The translations under genes were made by a program, and so were the position numbers. Shown here one piece after another: positions 34,393 through 45,640 of a stretch of DNA of 64,000 nucleotides. Within the stretch, counting starts at the first letter, position 1. The number at the start of each line of letters is the position of its first letter. A model generated the notes under the pieces. It worked only from the letters and a program-made list of their open reading frames with translations. It had not been told where the DNA came from and did not search any database. Origin of the DNA: CAVQRB01 sp963715055 (lineage in GTDB: Bacteria; Pseudomonadota; Alphaproteobacteria; Rhodobacterales; Rhodobacteraceae); contig CAVQRB010000018.1 in NCBI GenBank assembly GCA_963715055.1, positions 124,001 to 188,000 of the forward strand, given 5' to 3'.

Positions 34393-34406
34393 GAGCTCTC
34401 ACAGAT

Positions 34407-34886
34407 TCATTTTGGCGACTGGCCTTGGAAGACCATGGCGAGAATGGCTGAAAGAGCTTCAGCGTCACCTTCGGTGAAGGCATCGGGCTGGTCGCTGTCG
34501 ATGTCGAACACGCCGATGAGCGCGCCGGTGCTGTCCCAGACGGGCAGCACGATCTCCGAGCGTGTCGAGCTTGCGCAGGCGATATGCCCCGGAAAGGCAT
34601 CCACATCGGCGACAAGCTGGACCTCGCCCGTGCGCGCGGCCGCCCCGCAAACGCCCCGCGAAAACGGAATGACGAGGCAGCCGTGTCCGCCCTGATAGGG
34701 CCCGATCTTGAGCAGTTCAGGTGCTGTTACCCGGTAAAAGCCGGTCCAGTCGAAACGGTCATCGGCATGGTGCACCTCACAGGCGACCGTCGCCATGAGC
34801 GCCACCTGATCCGTTTCGCCTTCAGTCAGCGATCGGATCGACTTGGATAGATCGGCATAGTTGACCGAGGTCGCCTTGCAGGCCAT
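34407..34886 (-). CDS. msrC: free methionine-(R)-sulfoxide reductase (GAF domain, fRMsr)
   Basis: A 159-residue GAF-fold enzyme that reduces free methionine-R-sulfoxide. All three Cys of E. coli fRMsr are matched with identical spacing: C70 (GGHGCLVIP), C80 (SRGVCGAAA) and C104 (GHIACASS); EIVLPVWD follows. I chose ATG 34886 because GGGAG precedes it and the length then fits the family. It follows the thiolase gene by 22 nt and precedes the regulator of the methyl-compound operon. Confidence 0.92.
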   Translation of the reverse strand: MACKATSVNYADLSKSIRSLTEGETDQVALMATVACEVHHADDRFDWTGFYRVTAPELLKIGPYQGGHGCLVIPFSRGVCGAAARTGEVQLVADVDAFPGHIACASSTRSEIVLPVWDSTGALIGVFDIDSDQPDAFTEGDAEALSAILAMVFQGQSPK

Positions 34887-34908
34887 GGCGGATGCTCCCG
34901 AGGTCATG

Positions 34909-36081
34909 TCACACGCGCTCGATGGCGATTGCGGTGCCTTCGCCGCCGCCGATGCAGATGGCGGCAACACCTCGCCGCGCTCCGCGTTTTTCCATGGCGT
35001 TGAGCAGCGTCACCATGATCCTTGCACCCGATGCGCCGATCGGATGACCCAAGGCGCAGGCCCCGCCGTTGATGTTGACGATATCGTGCTCCAGCCCGGT
35101 TTCGCTCATGAAGGCGAGCGGTACGACCGCAAAGGCCTCATTGACTTCCCAAAGGTCGACGGAGGCCATCGTCCAGCCGATTTTCTTGAGGAGCCGGTGC
35201 ACGGCAACGATCGGCGCCGTGGTGAAAAGACCGGGTGCCTGCGCATGGGTGGCATGGCCCACGATCCTCGCCCGAATGCTGAGCCCTTCGCTCAAGGCCA
35301 CTTCTTCCGAAGCAAGGACCAGTGCCGCGGCGCCATCGGAAATCGATGAAGAATTCGCCGCCGTCACGGTGCCGCCCTTACGGAACGCGGGTTTCAGTTG
35401 CGGTATCTTCTCGGGCCGCGCGGTTGCGGGTTGCTCGTCGGTGGAGACGGTCACGATACCGCCGCGGGTCTTCACGCTGACCGGAGCGATCTCGTCGACG
35501 AAAGCACCCGACGCAATGGCCTCGAGCGCCCGCGACAGCGAATTCAGCGCATAGTCATCCTGGATCGCCCGGGTGAACTGGAACGCCTCCGCGCAGTCCT
35601 CGGCGAAGGTACCCATCAGCCGGCCCTTGTCATAGGCATCTTCGAGACCGTCGAGAAACATATGATCGATCACCTGCCCATGGCCCAGACGCGCGCCGCC
35701 GCGCATTTTCGGCAAAAGGTAGGGCGCATTGCTCATGCTCTCCATGCCACCGGCGACGATCACAGCGCCATGGCCAAGGGCGATCTGGTCGTAGGCGATC
35801 ATCGCAGCCTTCATGCCCGAGCCGCACATCTTGTTGAGCGTCGTCGCTGGCACCTGCTCGCCCAACCCGGCCTTGAAACCAGCCTGCCGCGCCGGCGCCT
35901 GGCCCTGTCCCGCCGGCAGGACGCAGCCCATCAGAACCTCGTCGACCTCCACCGGCCCGGCCTGGTCCAGTGCGCCGCGAATGGCGACGCCCCCGAGATC
36001 CGAGGCGCTCAGGGAGGACAACTCCCCCTGGAACCCTCCCATCGGGGTTCGCATCGCTCCGCAGATCATGACGTCGCGCAT
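34909..36081 (-). CDS. acetyl-CoA C-acetyltransferase (thiolase)
   Basis: A 390-residue thiolase. The acyl-accepting Cys is in NKMCGSGMKA near residue 88. The catalytic His is in GGACALGHPIGASGARI and the second Cys in AAICIGGGEGTA. It joins or splits acetoacetyl-CoA-type substrates; a biosynthetic (PHB) or degradative role is not decided by sequence. No reductase or synthase gene is nearby. ATG 36081 follows AAGGA; the longer frame adds seven codons. Confidence 0.93.
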   Translation of the reverse strand: MRDVMICGAMRTPMGGFQGELSSLSASDLGGVAIRGALDQAGPVEVDEVLMGCVLPAGQGQAPARQAGFKAGLGEQVPATTLNKMCGSGMKAAMIAYDQIALGHGAVIVAGGMESMSNAPYLLPKMRGGARLGHGQVIDHMFLDGLEDAYDKGRLMGTFAEDCAEAFQFTRAIQDDYALNSLSRALEAIASGAFVDEIAPVSVKTRGGIVTVSTDEQPATARPEKIPQLKPAFRKGGTVTAANSSSISDGAAALVLASEEVALSEGLSIRARIVGHATHAQAPGLFTTAPIVAVHRLLKKIGWTMASVDLWEVNEAFAVVPLAFMSETGLEHDIVNINGGACALGHPIGASGARIMVTLLNAMEKRGARRGVAAICIGGGEGTAIAIERV

Positions 36082-36163
36082 GGTGCCATTCCTTCTTGCC
36101 ACTCAACAGAATCGTAAGATTTTCCCGTTAATCAGGCGGGACTCTAACGCGCCGAGGCATCTT

Positions 36164-36502
36164 ATGGAATTCTCCACACGAACAGAAGACAGCTTGCGCA
36201 TCGTCTCGGTGCAGGACAACCGGATCGATGCCGCCGTCGCCATCGAGTTCAAGGACGCCATGCGCGCGCAGACCGATGGCGGTCCCGATCTCATCGTCCT
36301 CGACCTCAGTCAGGTGGATTTCATCGATTCAAGCGGCCTCGGCGCGATTGTCGCCGCCATGAAGCATATGGGCGCTGACAGGAAGCTGGCGCTCGCGGGA
36401 CTTACCCCGACGGTACAACGCGTGTTTCAACTCACGCGCATGGATTCGGTGTTCAGCGTGTTTCCAACGCTCGACGGCGCTTTGGCCGAACTCGGACAGT
36501 AA
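36164..36502 (+). CDS. STAS-domain anti-sigma-factor antagonist (RsbV/SpoIIAA-like)
   Basis: A 112-residue single STAS domain with FIDSSGLGAIVAAMKHMG. Ser56 or Ser57 in DSSGLG is the expected phosphorylation site. By family it binds the partner kinase when unphosphorylated and releases a sigma factor or other target. The kinase-like gene starts 7 nt after its stop. GAGG lies 7 nt before ATG 36164. It is divergent from the thiolase gene. Confidence 0.88.
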   Translation: MEFSTRTEDSLRIVSVQDNRIDAAVAIEFKDAMRAQTDGGPDLIVLDLSQVDFIDSSGLGAIVAAMKHMGADRKLALAGLTPTVQRVFQLTRMDSVFSVFPTLDGALAELGQ

Positions 36503-36509
36503 GGGCCAG

Positions 36510-36980
36510 GTGCAAAGGACCGCTTCATTGGCTGTGGACATCCTCCCTCCTTTCGACGTCTCGGTGACCAGCGGCGAAATAGCCGTGCGCGAAGCCTTGC
36601 AAGAACTGTTCCGCGCCCTCAAACCCTTGAATCTCGATCCGGAAGAATGCGGGACCATCGAACTCGTGGTCGCCGAGGTTCTCAACAACATCGTCGAACA
36701 TGCATACCCGGCGAATTGTGGCGCCGGACCGATCGCAATCCATTGCCAACACCGCAAGGACGGTCTTCACTTCCAGATCAAGGACGAGGGCAAGGCGATG
36801 CCCGATGGCAGGATGCCCCTAGGGCAACGGGCATCGCTGGACGTGGACCTGATGGACCTGCCCGAAGGCGGCTTTGGCTGGTTTCTCATTCAGGATCTCG
36901 CGAAAGACGTGACCTATCAACGTGTCGGCCGCGAAAATCTTCTCAACATGCGCCTCGCCGTGGGCGTTTCGATGTCCTGA
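36510..36980 (+). CDS. ATP-binding anti-sigma factor / serine kinase (RsbW-like)
   Basis: A 156-residue HATPase_c domain protein of the GHKL fold. The N-box is ELVVAEVLNNIVEHAY; the later ATP-lid glycines are in FQIKDEGKAMPDG and EGGFGWFLIQDLAKDVTYQR. It probably phosphorylates the STAS protein encoded just upstream. The start is a GTG; a TTG at 36528 is possible. No sigma factor or PP2C phosphatase is in the window, so the controlled output is unknown. Confidence 0.87.
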   Translation: MQRTASLAVDILPPFDVSVTSGEIAVREALQELFRALKPLNLDPEECGTIELVVAEVLNNIVEHAYPANCGAGPIAIHCQHRKDGLHFQIKDEGKAMPDGRMPLGQRASLDVDLMDLPEGGFGWFLIQDLAKDVTYQRVGRENLLNMRLAVGVSMS

Positions 36981-37245
36981 CGACCACGGCAGGCAGGCTC
37001 GGCCTCAATCTTTCCGTAGTTTTCCCTCAAAGTGACAAGTTACCATCATATTGCAGCCCACATCCAAGCGCATAACGATACCTGTAGCTGCATATAGCTT
37101 CCCTCGGCGCCGCGTGTAATTGCCCCCACCCAGTGCGCGGCGTCGAGGACCTCTCCCCAAACATCGCAGATCGTCTTTACACCGTGGACATCCACGCGCC
37201 GTGCAATAAGTTGCCGACGACAAAAGTGAAAGAAAGGGGTCGCCC

Positions 37246-38823
37246 ATGCGCGATTTTCATCTGCCGGGCCGGTCGCCCGTATTCGCAAGCAACGGCATGT
37301 GCGCCACATCCCACCCGCTCGCTGCCAAAACCGCGATCAACATTCTGGAACGCGGGGGCAATGCGATGGATGCGGCAATCGCCGGTGCCGTGCTGCTGGG
37401 GCTCTGCGAGCCCGCCATGACCGGGATCGGCGGGGACTGTTTTGCGCTCTGGTCTCACGGTGACCGGAAAAAGGTATTCGCCCTGAATGGCTCGGGCCGT
37501 GCTCCCGCCGGCCTCGACGCCGCTTATCTGCGCGCAGCGGGAGAAGGGTCAGTTCCCTTGTTTTCTGCCCATGCGGTCACGATCCCGACCGCGGTTGCCG
37601 CTTTCTGCCACCTATCGGAGACAGTCGGGAAACTCGGCCTCGACGCTCTTCTTGCGCCGACCATCCACTACGCCGAACACGGGGTCCCGGTCGCACCCCG
37701 CGCGGCCTTCGACTGGGGAAACTACGAACAGAACCTGCAAGGCGGGGCGCGCGACAAGTTCCTGATCAACGGCAAGGCGCCGAAAGCAGGTGAGCTGTTC
37801 CGCGCACCGGGCCAGGCCGAAGTGCTGCGCCGTGTCTCCAGGGACGGCGCATCCGCTTTCTACAGCGGGGAAATCGCCGAAGACATGGTCGCCACGCTCA
37901 AGGCTGCCGGTGGCCAGCACAGCCTCGAGGATTTCGCGGCGGCACGCTGCGACGAGACCCAGCCGGTTTCGGGACACTACAAGGATCTCGAGGTCGTCGA
38001 GCATCCGCCGAACACCCATGGCGCGACGGCGCTCCTGATGCTGAACATCCTTGCGCAGTTCGACCTGACGGCGATGGACCCCTTCGGCACCGAGCGCACC
38101 CATATCGAGGCGGAGGCGACCAAACTCGCCTATGACGCCCGCAACAGGATCATCGCCGACGCCGATTACACGACGCGGCTCGATCATATGCTCGACATGG
38201 GGCTCGCACGGAAGCTCGCGGCGCTGATCGACCCGAAAAAGGCGATGGCATCGGCTGCTCCCCTCACCGAAGCCGTACACAAGGAGACGATCTACATCAC
38301 CGTCGTCGACCGCGACGGCATGTCTGTCTCGCTGATCTATTCAATCTTCAAGGATTTCGGTTCGGGCATCGCGTCCGACAAGTTCGGCATCCTGCTCCAC
38401 AACCGGGGCGGCGGATTTACTCTGGAAGAAGGCCACCCCAATGAGCTCAAGGGGGGCAAGCGCCCGATGCACACGATCATTCCGGCGATGCTCAAGAAAA
38501 AAGGCGAAGTCATCATGCCCTTCGGCGTCATGGGCGGGGCCTACCAGCCGACCGGCCATGCGCGTGTCGTGACGAATATCGCGGACTACGGGATGGATCC
38601 GCAGGCGGCCATCGATGCGCCCCGGTCCTTCTCCGATTCGGGCGACATGAAGGTCGAGCGCGGCTATGCCGACCGGGTCCGGCAGGAATTGACGGAGATG
38701 GGTCACAAGGTCAGCATCCCACGCACGGCCATCGGCGGCGCGCAGGCCATTCTGATGCACGACAGCGGCGTGCTCGAAGGGGCAAGCGACCCGCGCAAGG
38801 ACGGGTGCGCGCTGGGGTACTGA
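37246..38823 (+). CDS. gamma-glutamyltransferase family protein
   Basis: A 525-residue N-terminal-nucleophile hydrolase of the GGT family. The N-terminal block reads ATSHPLAAKTAINILERGGN and GIGGDCFALW. The predicted autoprocessing Thr is in HKETIYITVVDRDG, followed by FGSGI and KRPMHTIIPAML. No signal peptide is visible, unlike E. coli GGT, so a cytoplasmic location is possible. AAAGGGG lies upstream of the ATG, and a hairpin follows the stop. Confidence 0.9.
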   Translation: MRDFHLPGRSPVFASNGMCATSHPLAAKTAINILERGGNAMDAAIAGAVLLGLCEPAMTGIGGDCFALWSHGDRKKVFALNGSGRAPAGLDAAYLRAAGEGSVPLFSAHAVTIPTAVAAFCHLSETVGKLGLDALLAPTIHYAEHGVPVAPRAAFDWGNYEQNLQGGARDKFLINGKAPKAGELFRAPGQAEVLRRVSRDGASAFYSGEIAEDMVATLKAAGGQHSLEDFAAARCDETQPVSGHYKDLEVVEHPPNTHGATALLMLNILAQFDLTAMDPFGTERTHIEAEATKLAYDARNRIIADADYTTRLDHMLDMGLARKLAALIDPKKAMASAAPLTEAVHKETIYITVVDRDGMSVSLIYSIFKDFGSGIASDKFGILLHNRGGGFTLEEGHPNELKGGKRPMHTIIPAMLKKKGEVIMPFGVMGGAYQPTGHARVVTNIADYGMDPQAAIDAPRSFSDSGDMKVERGYADRVRQELTEMGHKVSIPRTAIGGAQAILMHDSGVLEGASDPRKDGCALGY

Positions 38824-38830
38824 GACGACG

Positions 38831-38855
38831 GGCGGGGTCGAAACCCCGCCTGTTT
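38831..38855 (+). terminator. hairpin between the convergent gamma-glutamyltransferase and hspQ genes
   Basis: GGCGGGG (38831-38837) pairs with CCCCGCC (38844-38850) around a 6-nt loop, followed by TGTTT on the plus strand. It fills the short convergent gap and may serve as the terminator for the rightward gene; support for the leftward direction is weaker. Confidence 0.65.
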
Positions 38856-39181
38856 CAGTTCAGCTGGAAATGTAGCGGGTAGGTCCCGTTCTGGAAGGGT
38901 CCGAAGAGGTCGGCGATATCGGGGTGATCCACCGGTTCGCCTGAATAGTCGGCAACGAGGTTCTGCTCGGACACATAGGCGACGTAATAGCTCTGCTCGT
39001 TCTCCGCGAGCAGATGATAATACGGCTGTTCCTTGATAGGCCGGCTGTCCTCGGGAATCGACTGGTACCATTCCTCGGTATTCGCGAACTGCGGGTCAAC
39101 ATCGAAGATCACCCCCCGAAACGGGTGCTTCTTGTGCCGGACGATCTGTCCCAGATGATATTTTGCGCGTGTTCGTATCAT
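38855..39181 (-). CDS. hspQ: heat shock protein HspQ
   Basis: A 108-residue protein with the HspQ/YccV hallmark GQIVRHKKHPFRGVIFDVDP, then PYYHLLAENEQSYYVAYVSE. In E. coli HspQ binds hemimethylated oriC DNA and acts as a specificity factor for Lon protease. ATG 39181 gives a normal family length; the frame extends 21 codons further upstream without similarity. It is divergent from the AEC transporter gene. Confidence 0.93.
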   Translation of the reverse strand: MIRTRAKYHLGQIVRHKKHPFRGVIFDVDPQFANTEEWYQSIPEDSRPIKEQPYYHLLAENEQSYYVAYVSEQNLVADYSGEPVDHPDIADLFGPFQNGTYPLHFQLN

Positions 39182-39265
39182 TGCGTTGCAGCCCCTAACC
39201 CTCGTTAGTAGACGGTTCAAGCAGTGTTTGTCCAATACTTGCATCGGAATTAAAGGAAACAGTGT

Positions 39266-40147
39266 GTGAACCTCATTCTGACAGTGCTCGAAATCGTGGC
39301 ACCGGTGTTTTTACTGGCAACGATCGGTTTTGCTTGGGTCAAATTCGGCTTTGAATACCGGATTCAATTCGTGACGCAGCTGGCCATGACGCTATCGGTG
39401 CCTTGCCTCGTTTTCGTGGCACTGATGCAGACGAAAATCGAACCGGGTGCCCTGACCGCGCTCTCCCTGGCGACCATTGCATCCTACGGCATTGTTACGG
39501 TGGTGATGATTCTTCTGGTTTTCGTTTTACGCCTGAAGCAAAGCACATTCAGCGCGCCGCTGATCTTCGGAAATACTGGCAATCTGGGCTTGCCTTTGGC
39601 GCTTTTCGCCTTTGGTGACGAGGGGTTGAGCTATGCCGTCATCGTGTTTGCGATCATGTTCGTATGGTCTTTTACCTTCGGGATCTGGCTTGTCGCCGGC
39701 TCGGGTTCACTTGGCAAGGTCCTGCGCGAGCCATCGGTCGCGGCAACCCTGCTCGGCGCTCTGTTTCTCTGGCAGGGGTGGGAAACTCCTCTCTTTCTGA
39801 CAAACACCCTGAAGCTCATCGGCCAGATGGCGATTCCCCTGATGCTGATCACGCTCGGTGTCGCCGTCGCACGGCTCGAATCGGGTGGCATGGCGCGGGC
39901 CGTGTTTCTCAGCAGCTTGAAACTCGTGATCTGCACGGGCATCGCCTGGTGGGTCGCGGACTGGTTCGCGCTCGAACCCGTGGCCTTCGGCGTTCTTGTG
40001 CTTCAGGTGGCAACACCCGTGGCGGTGACCTCCTACATGCTGGCCGAAAAATACGGCGCCGACGCGCAGCAGGTCGCTGGCCTCGTCGTCGCCTCCACCC
40101 TGATGTCCGTGGCCGCCTTGCCGCTGCTGCTTGCAAGCCTGCTCTAG
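39266..40147 (+). CDS. AEC (auxin efflux carrier) family transporter
   Basis: A 293-residue inner-membrane protein with about ten hydrophobic helices. The broken-helix region SAPLIFGNTGNLGLPLALFAF and the C-terminal FGVLVLQVATPVAVTSYMLA with EKYGADAQQVA are typical of the family. Bacterial members often carry malate, malonate or other organic acids. A GTG start follows AAAGGA. No substrate can be assigned from the neighbours. Confidence 0.88.
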   Translation: MNLILTVLEIVAPVFLLATIGFAWVKFGFEYRIQFVTQLAMTLSVPCLVFVALMQTKIEPGALTALSLATIASYGIVTVVMILLVFVLRLKQSTFSAPLIFGNTGNLGLPLALFAFGDEGLSYAVIVFAIMFVWSFTFGIWLVAGSGSLGKVLREPSVAATLLGALFLWQGWETPLFLTNTLKLIGQMAIPLMLITLGVAVARLESGGMARAVFLSSLKLVICTGIAWWVADWFALEPVAFGVLVLQVATPVAVTSYMLAEKYGADAQQVAGLVVASTLMSVAALPLLLASLL

Positions 40148-40213
40148 CAAATCATCGTTTTACTCGCAGTATTTTTGGGCTAAACTCAAAAAAAACAAAA
40201 AAGCGAGAGGCAG

Positions 40214-40801
40214 ATGAGCAGAACTCTTCGCGCTATGGCACTTATCCTTCTGGTCGCTTCCTGCGGAGGCGGCAATTCGTCCGCGCCCCGCGATCTGGAC
40301 GACGCCTGCAGGATTGCCCAACAGCGCCCCGAATACATGCGCGCTTTCGTTGCCACGCAACGAAAATGGGGCGTGCCCGTGCATGTCCAGATGGCGACGA
40401 TGCACCAGGAAAGCAAGTTCATAGGCAATGCCCGCACACCGCACCGCTATGCGCTCGGCGTCATTCCGATGGGACGGCAATCGAGCGCTTATGGCTATGC
40501 TCAGGCGCTCGACGGCACCTGGGAAGATTATCAGCGCGCGACCGGAAAACGCCGGGCGAAGCGTGACCGGATCAAGGACGCCACCGATTTCATGGGCTGG
40601 TACATGAACATCAGCCAGAATCGCAACGGCATCCCGCTCACAGACGCGCGCAACCAGTATCTCGCCTATCACGAAGGCCATAGCGGGTACGCACGCGGCA
40701 GCTACAACAGCAAGTCGTGGCTGCTGAGTGTCGCCAACAGGGTGGACGCTCGCGCCGACACCTACCAGGCGCAGCTTGCAACCTGCGGTTTGCGCGGCTG
40801 A
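40214..40801 (+). CDS. lytic transglycosylase-like lipoprotein
   Basis: A 195-residue lipoprotein with the lipobox LVASC near residue 17. The catalytic Glu of the SLT fold is in MATMHQESKFIG, followed by SAYGYAQALDGTWEDYQ and YLAYHEGHSGYARG. It probably cleaves peptidoglycan from the outer-membrane side of the periplasm. The ribosome site GAGAGG precedes the ATG. It converges with the lolA gene, with 4 nt between stops. Confidence 0.85.
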   Translation: MSRTLRAMALILLVASCGGGNSSAPRDLDDACRIAQQRPEYMRAFVATQRKWGVPVHVQMATMHQESKFIGNARTPHRYALGVIPMGRQSSAYGYAQALDGTWEDYQRATGKRRAKRDRIKDATDFMGWYMNISQNRNGIPLTDARNQYLAYHEGHSGYARGSYNSKSWLLSVANRVDARADTYQAQLATCGLRG

Positions 40802-40805
40802 GGAT

Positions 40806-41405
40806 CTAGCGGTCGCGCCCGGAAATGGCGCGGCCGGCATCGAAAAGCGAGCCGGGCAGGTCCATCCCGGTCGCGAAATCTCCCAGGATCACCGTCGTCT
40901 GACCGCCATTGGCGTCATTGACGATCCATTGCCGAAGCTGCACCGGATTGTCAGTGAAGCTCATCTGGATCGAGCCGTTTTCCGGGTTCTTGGGGTCCTG
41001 CGCGGTCACGATCGTCGCGGTACCGTCGAAGGAATGACCCGTGACCATGCTTGCCGTGTTCAGGTTGATGTTGCGTCCGAGGATAAGCGACAGGGGCGTG
41101 CGCTCCAGCGGATAGGTCTCGGGCGGCTGGTTCGACTTCTTGTCGATGATCACCACGGCGGATGCCGCGGCGATTACCAGAGCCTGTTCAGGGGGATCGT
41201 ATTCGAACCGCATCCGACCCGGCCGCAGGATCGAGAGTTTTCCCGTGCTTATCGTCCCGTCGTCGTTGATCTGGGTGAAGGCACCCTGCGCTGTTTTCAG
41301 ACCGTTGAGGTAGGTCGAGATCTCAGTGAGCGAGAGCTTTTCCGCCGCCAGCGCCGACAGCGGGCAGAGGCAGAGCAGGACAACGATGCGGACCAGTTTG
41401 ATCAT
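40806..41405 (-). CDS. lolA: outer-membrane lipoprotein carrier protein LolA
   Basis: A 199-residue periplasmic chaperone that carries lipoproteins from LolCDE to the outer membrane. It has a signal peptide (MIKLVRIVVLLCLCPLSALA). The mature domain shows LNGLKTAQGAFTQIN, LRPGRMRFEYDPPEQALVIA and GTATIVTAQDPKNPENGSI. ATG 41405 follows GAGGA. It lies 98 nt downstream of ftsK on the same strand. Confidence 0.9.
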   Translation of the reverse strand: MIKLVRIVVLLCLCPLSALAAEKLSLTEISTYLNGLKTAQGAFTQINDDGTISTGKLSILRPGRMRFEYDPPEQALVIAAASAVVIIDKKSNQPPETYPLERTPLSLILGRNINLNTASMVTGHSFDGTATIVTAQDPKNPENGSIQMSFTDNPVQLRQWIVNDANGGQTTVILGDFATGMDLPGSLFDAGRAISGRDR

Positions 41406-41503
41406 TACGGCATTCCTCGAAGTGTTCACGTCACCCCATGACATAGGTCATGGCGGGCCGCTATGCGATATCAGCGGCGCAACAGTTGCGTGAACGATCC
41501 GGT

Positions 41504-44332
<2,829 letters not shown>

Positions 44333-44349
44333 GCTCTAATCCCTCGTAC

Positions 44350-45534
44350 CTATTGCGGATAAAGGCAGTCGCGGATCAATTCGATCCCGCGCGCCGTTTC
44401 CGCTTTTGGGGCCACCATGGCGGCCCTGATAAAACCTTGCGCCGGGTTCACGCCACCCGACATCTGCGCCAGATATCCGCCCGGCAGCACGCGTACCCCG
44501 GTCTCACGCCAGAGTTTCAGCGCCGCCGCTTCCCCGTCCTCCACCGGCAACCAGAGGAAGAACCCCGCCGTGGGGCTCACGTAGCCCGCCACATTGCCGA
44601 GCACCCGGTCCGCGATCTCGTATTTCTCCACGTAGAGACGGCGGTTTTCGATGACGTGCTCCTCATCATTCCAGACCGCCGCGGACGCCATCTGCAACGG
44701 CAGGGGCAGTGGCGCGCCCGCGTAATTCCGCAATTGCCGGATCTCGCGCATGTTCTCCGGGCCGCTGGCGACAAAACCGGACCGCAGCCCGGGCAGGTTG
44801 GAGCGTTTGGACAGTGAGTGAAAAATCACGACGCGATTGGGGTCGGCACCCATGTCACGCGCCACCTCGATGGCGCCCGGAGGCTGAACATCCCGGTAGA
44901 TCTCCGAATAGCACTCGTCGGCGAAGATCTTGAAGTCATATTGCTCGGCCAGCGCGATAAGTTCGCGCCAGTAGTCCCGGCCGGCGACCGTTCCCTGCGG
45001 GTTTGCGGGCGAACAGATGTAGGCGGCCGTTGTGCGGTTCAGCACCTCGACCGGCAGAGACTGAAAATCGGGCAGATGGCCGGTTTCCGCAGTCGCAGGT
45101 ACGAGCACCGGATCCGCGGCCACGGACAAGGCTGCGATCCTGTAGACCGGGTAGAAGGGGTTGGGCATCAGAACCGCAGGCCGCTGCCCGTTTTTCGTCT
45201 CGGGACAAAGCGCCATCGTCGCGTTGTAGAGCCCTTCGCGCGTTCCGTTCAGCGCCATGACATGCAGCTCCGGATCGAGCGCCACGCCATACCGACGCTG
45301 CACGAACCCGCAGATCGCCTCTCGCAAGACCTGCGCGCCTTCGTTCGGCGGGTAGGAATTGAATCCCGCGGCATGTTCGACGATCTTGTCGGTAACCCAC
45401 TCGGGGAACGCGTGTTTCGGCTCGCCGATGGTCATGTTGATGGGCGTGCCACCACCCTGGTGCACATCCAGAAGGGCGCGCAAACGCGGCCACATATGTT
45501 CCGGAAGGTTCGAAAACCGCGCGGGGTACACCAT
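44350..45534 (-). CDS. dapC: PLP aminotransferase, probable N-succinyldiaminopimelate aminotransferase
   Basis: A 394-residue class I aminotransferase. It has IGEPKHAFPEWV, LMPNPFYPVYRIAA, CSPANPQGTV and the PLP Lys in HSLSKRSNLPGLRSGFVASG. These blocks match proteobacterial DapC, which makes N-succinyl-L,L-diaminopimelate for lysine and peptidoglycan. dapB elsewhere in the window fits the pathway, though it does not prove the assignment. ATG 45534 follows GAGG; the frame extends 18 codons upstream. Confidence 0.8.
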   Translation of the reverse strand: MVYPARFSNLPEHMWPRLRALLDVHQGGGTPINMTIGEPKHAFPEWVTDKIVEHAAGFNSYPPNEGAQVLREAICGFVQRRYGVALDPELHVMALNGTREGLYNATMALCPETKNGQRPAVLMPNPFYPVYRIAALSVAADPVLVPATAETGHLPDFQSLPVEVLNRTTAAYICSPANPQGTVAGRDYWRELIALAEQYDFKIFADECYSEIYRDVQPPGAIEVARDMGADPNRVVIFHSLSKRSNLPGLRSGFVASGPENMREIRQLRNYAGAPLPLPLQMASAAVWNDEEHVIENRRLYVEKYEIADRVLGNVAGYVSPTAGFFLWLPVEDGEAAALKLWRETGVRVLPGGYLAQMSGGVNPAQGFIRAAMVAPKAETARGIELIRDCLYPQ

Positions 45535-45640
45535 CAATTCTGCCTCAGGTCGGGATCGTTCGCGTCCCGTTTCACCTAAACTACTCAAGGCAAAGCCATC
45601 CGTCCAGAAAAAGGCGCATATTTCTGGTGACTTGTTGCTT

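Noticed and set aside
36981..37245. Possible RNA gene in the gap before the gamma-glutamyltransferase gene
   Set aside because: I found no cloverleaf, stable hairpin with T-run or repeated motif in this 265-nt stretch.
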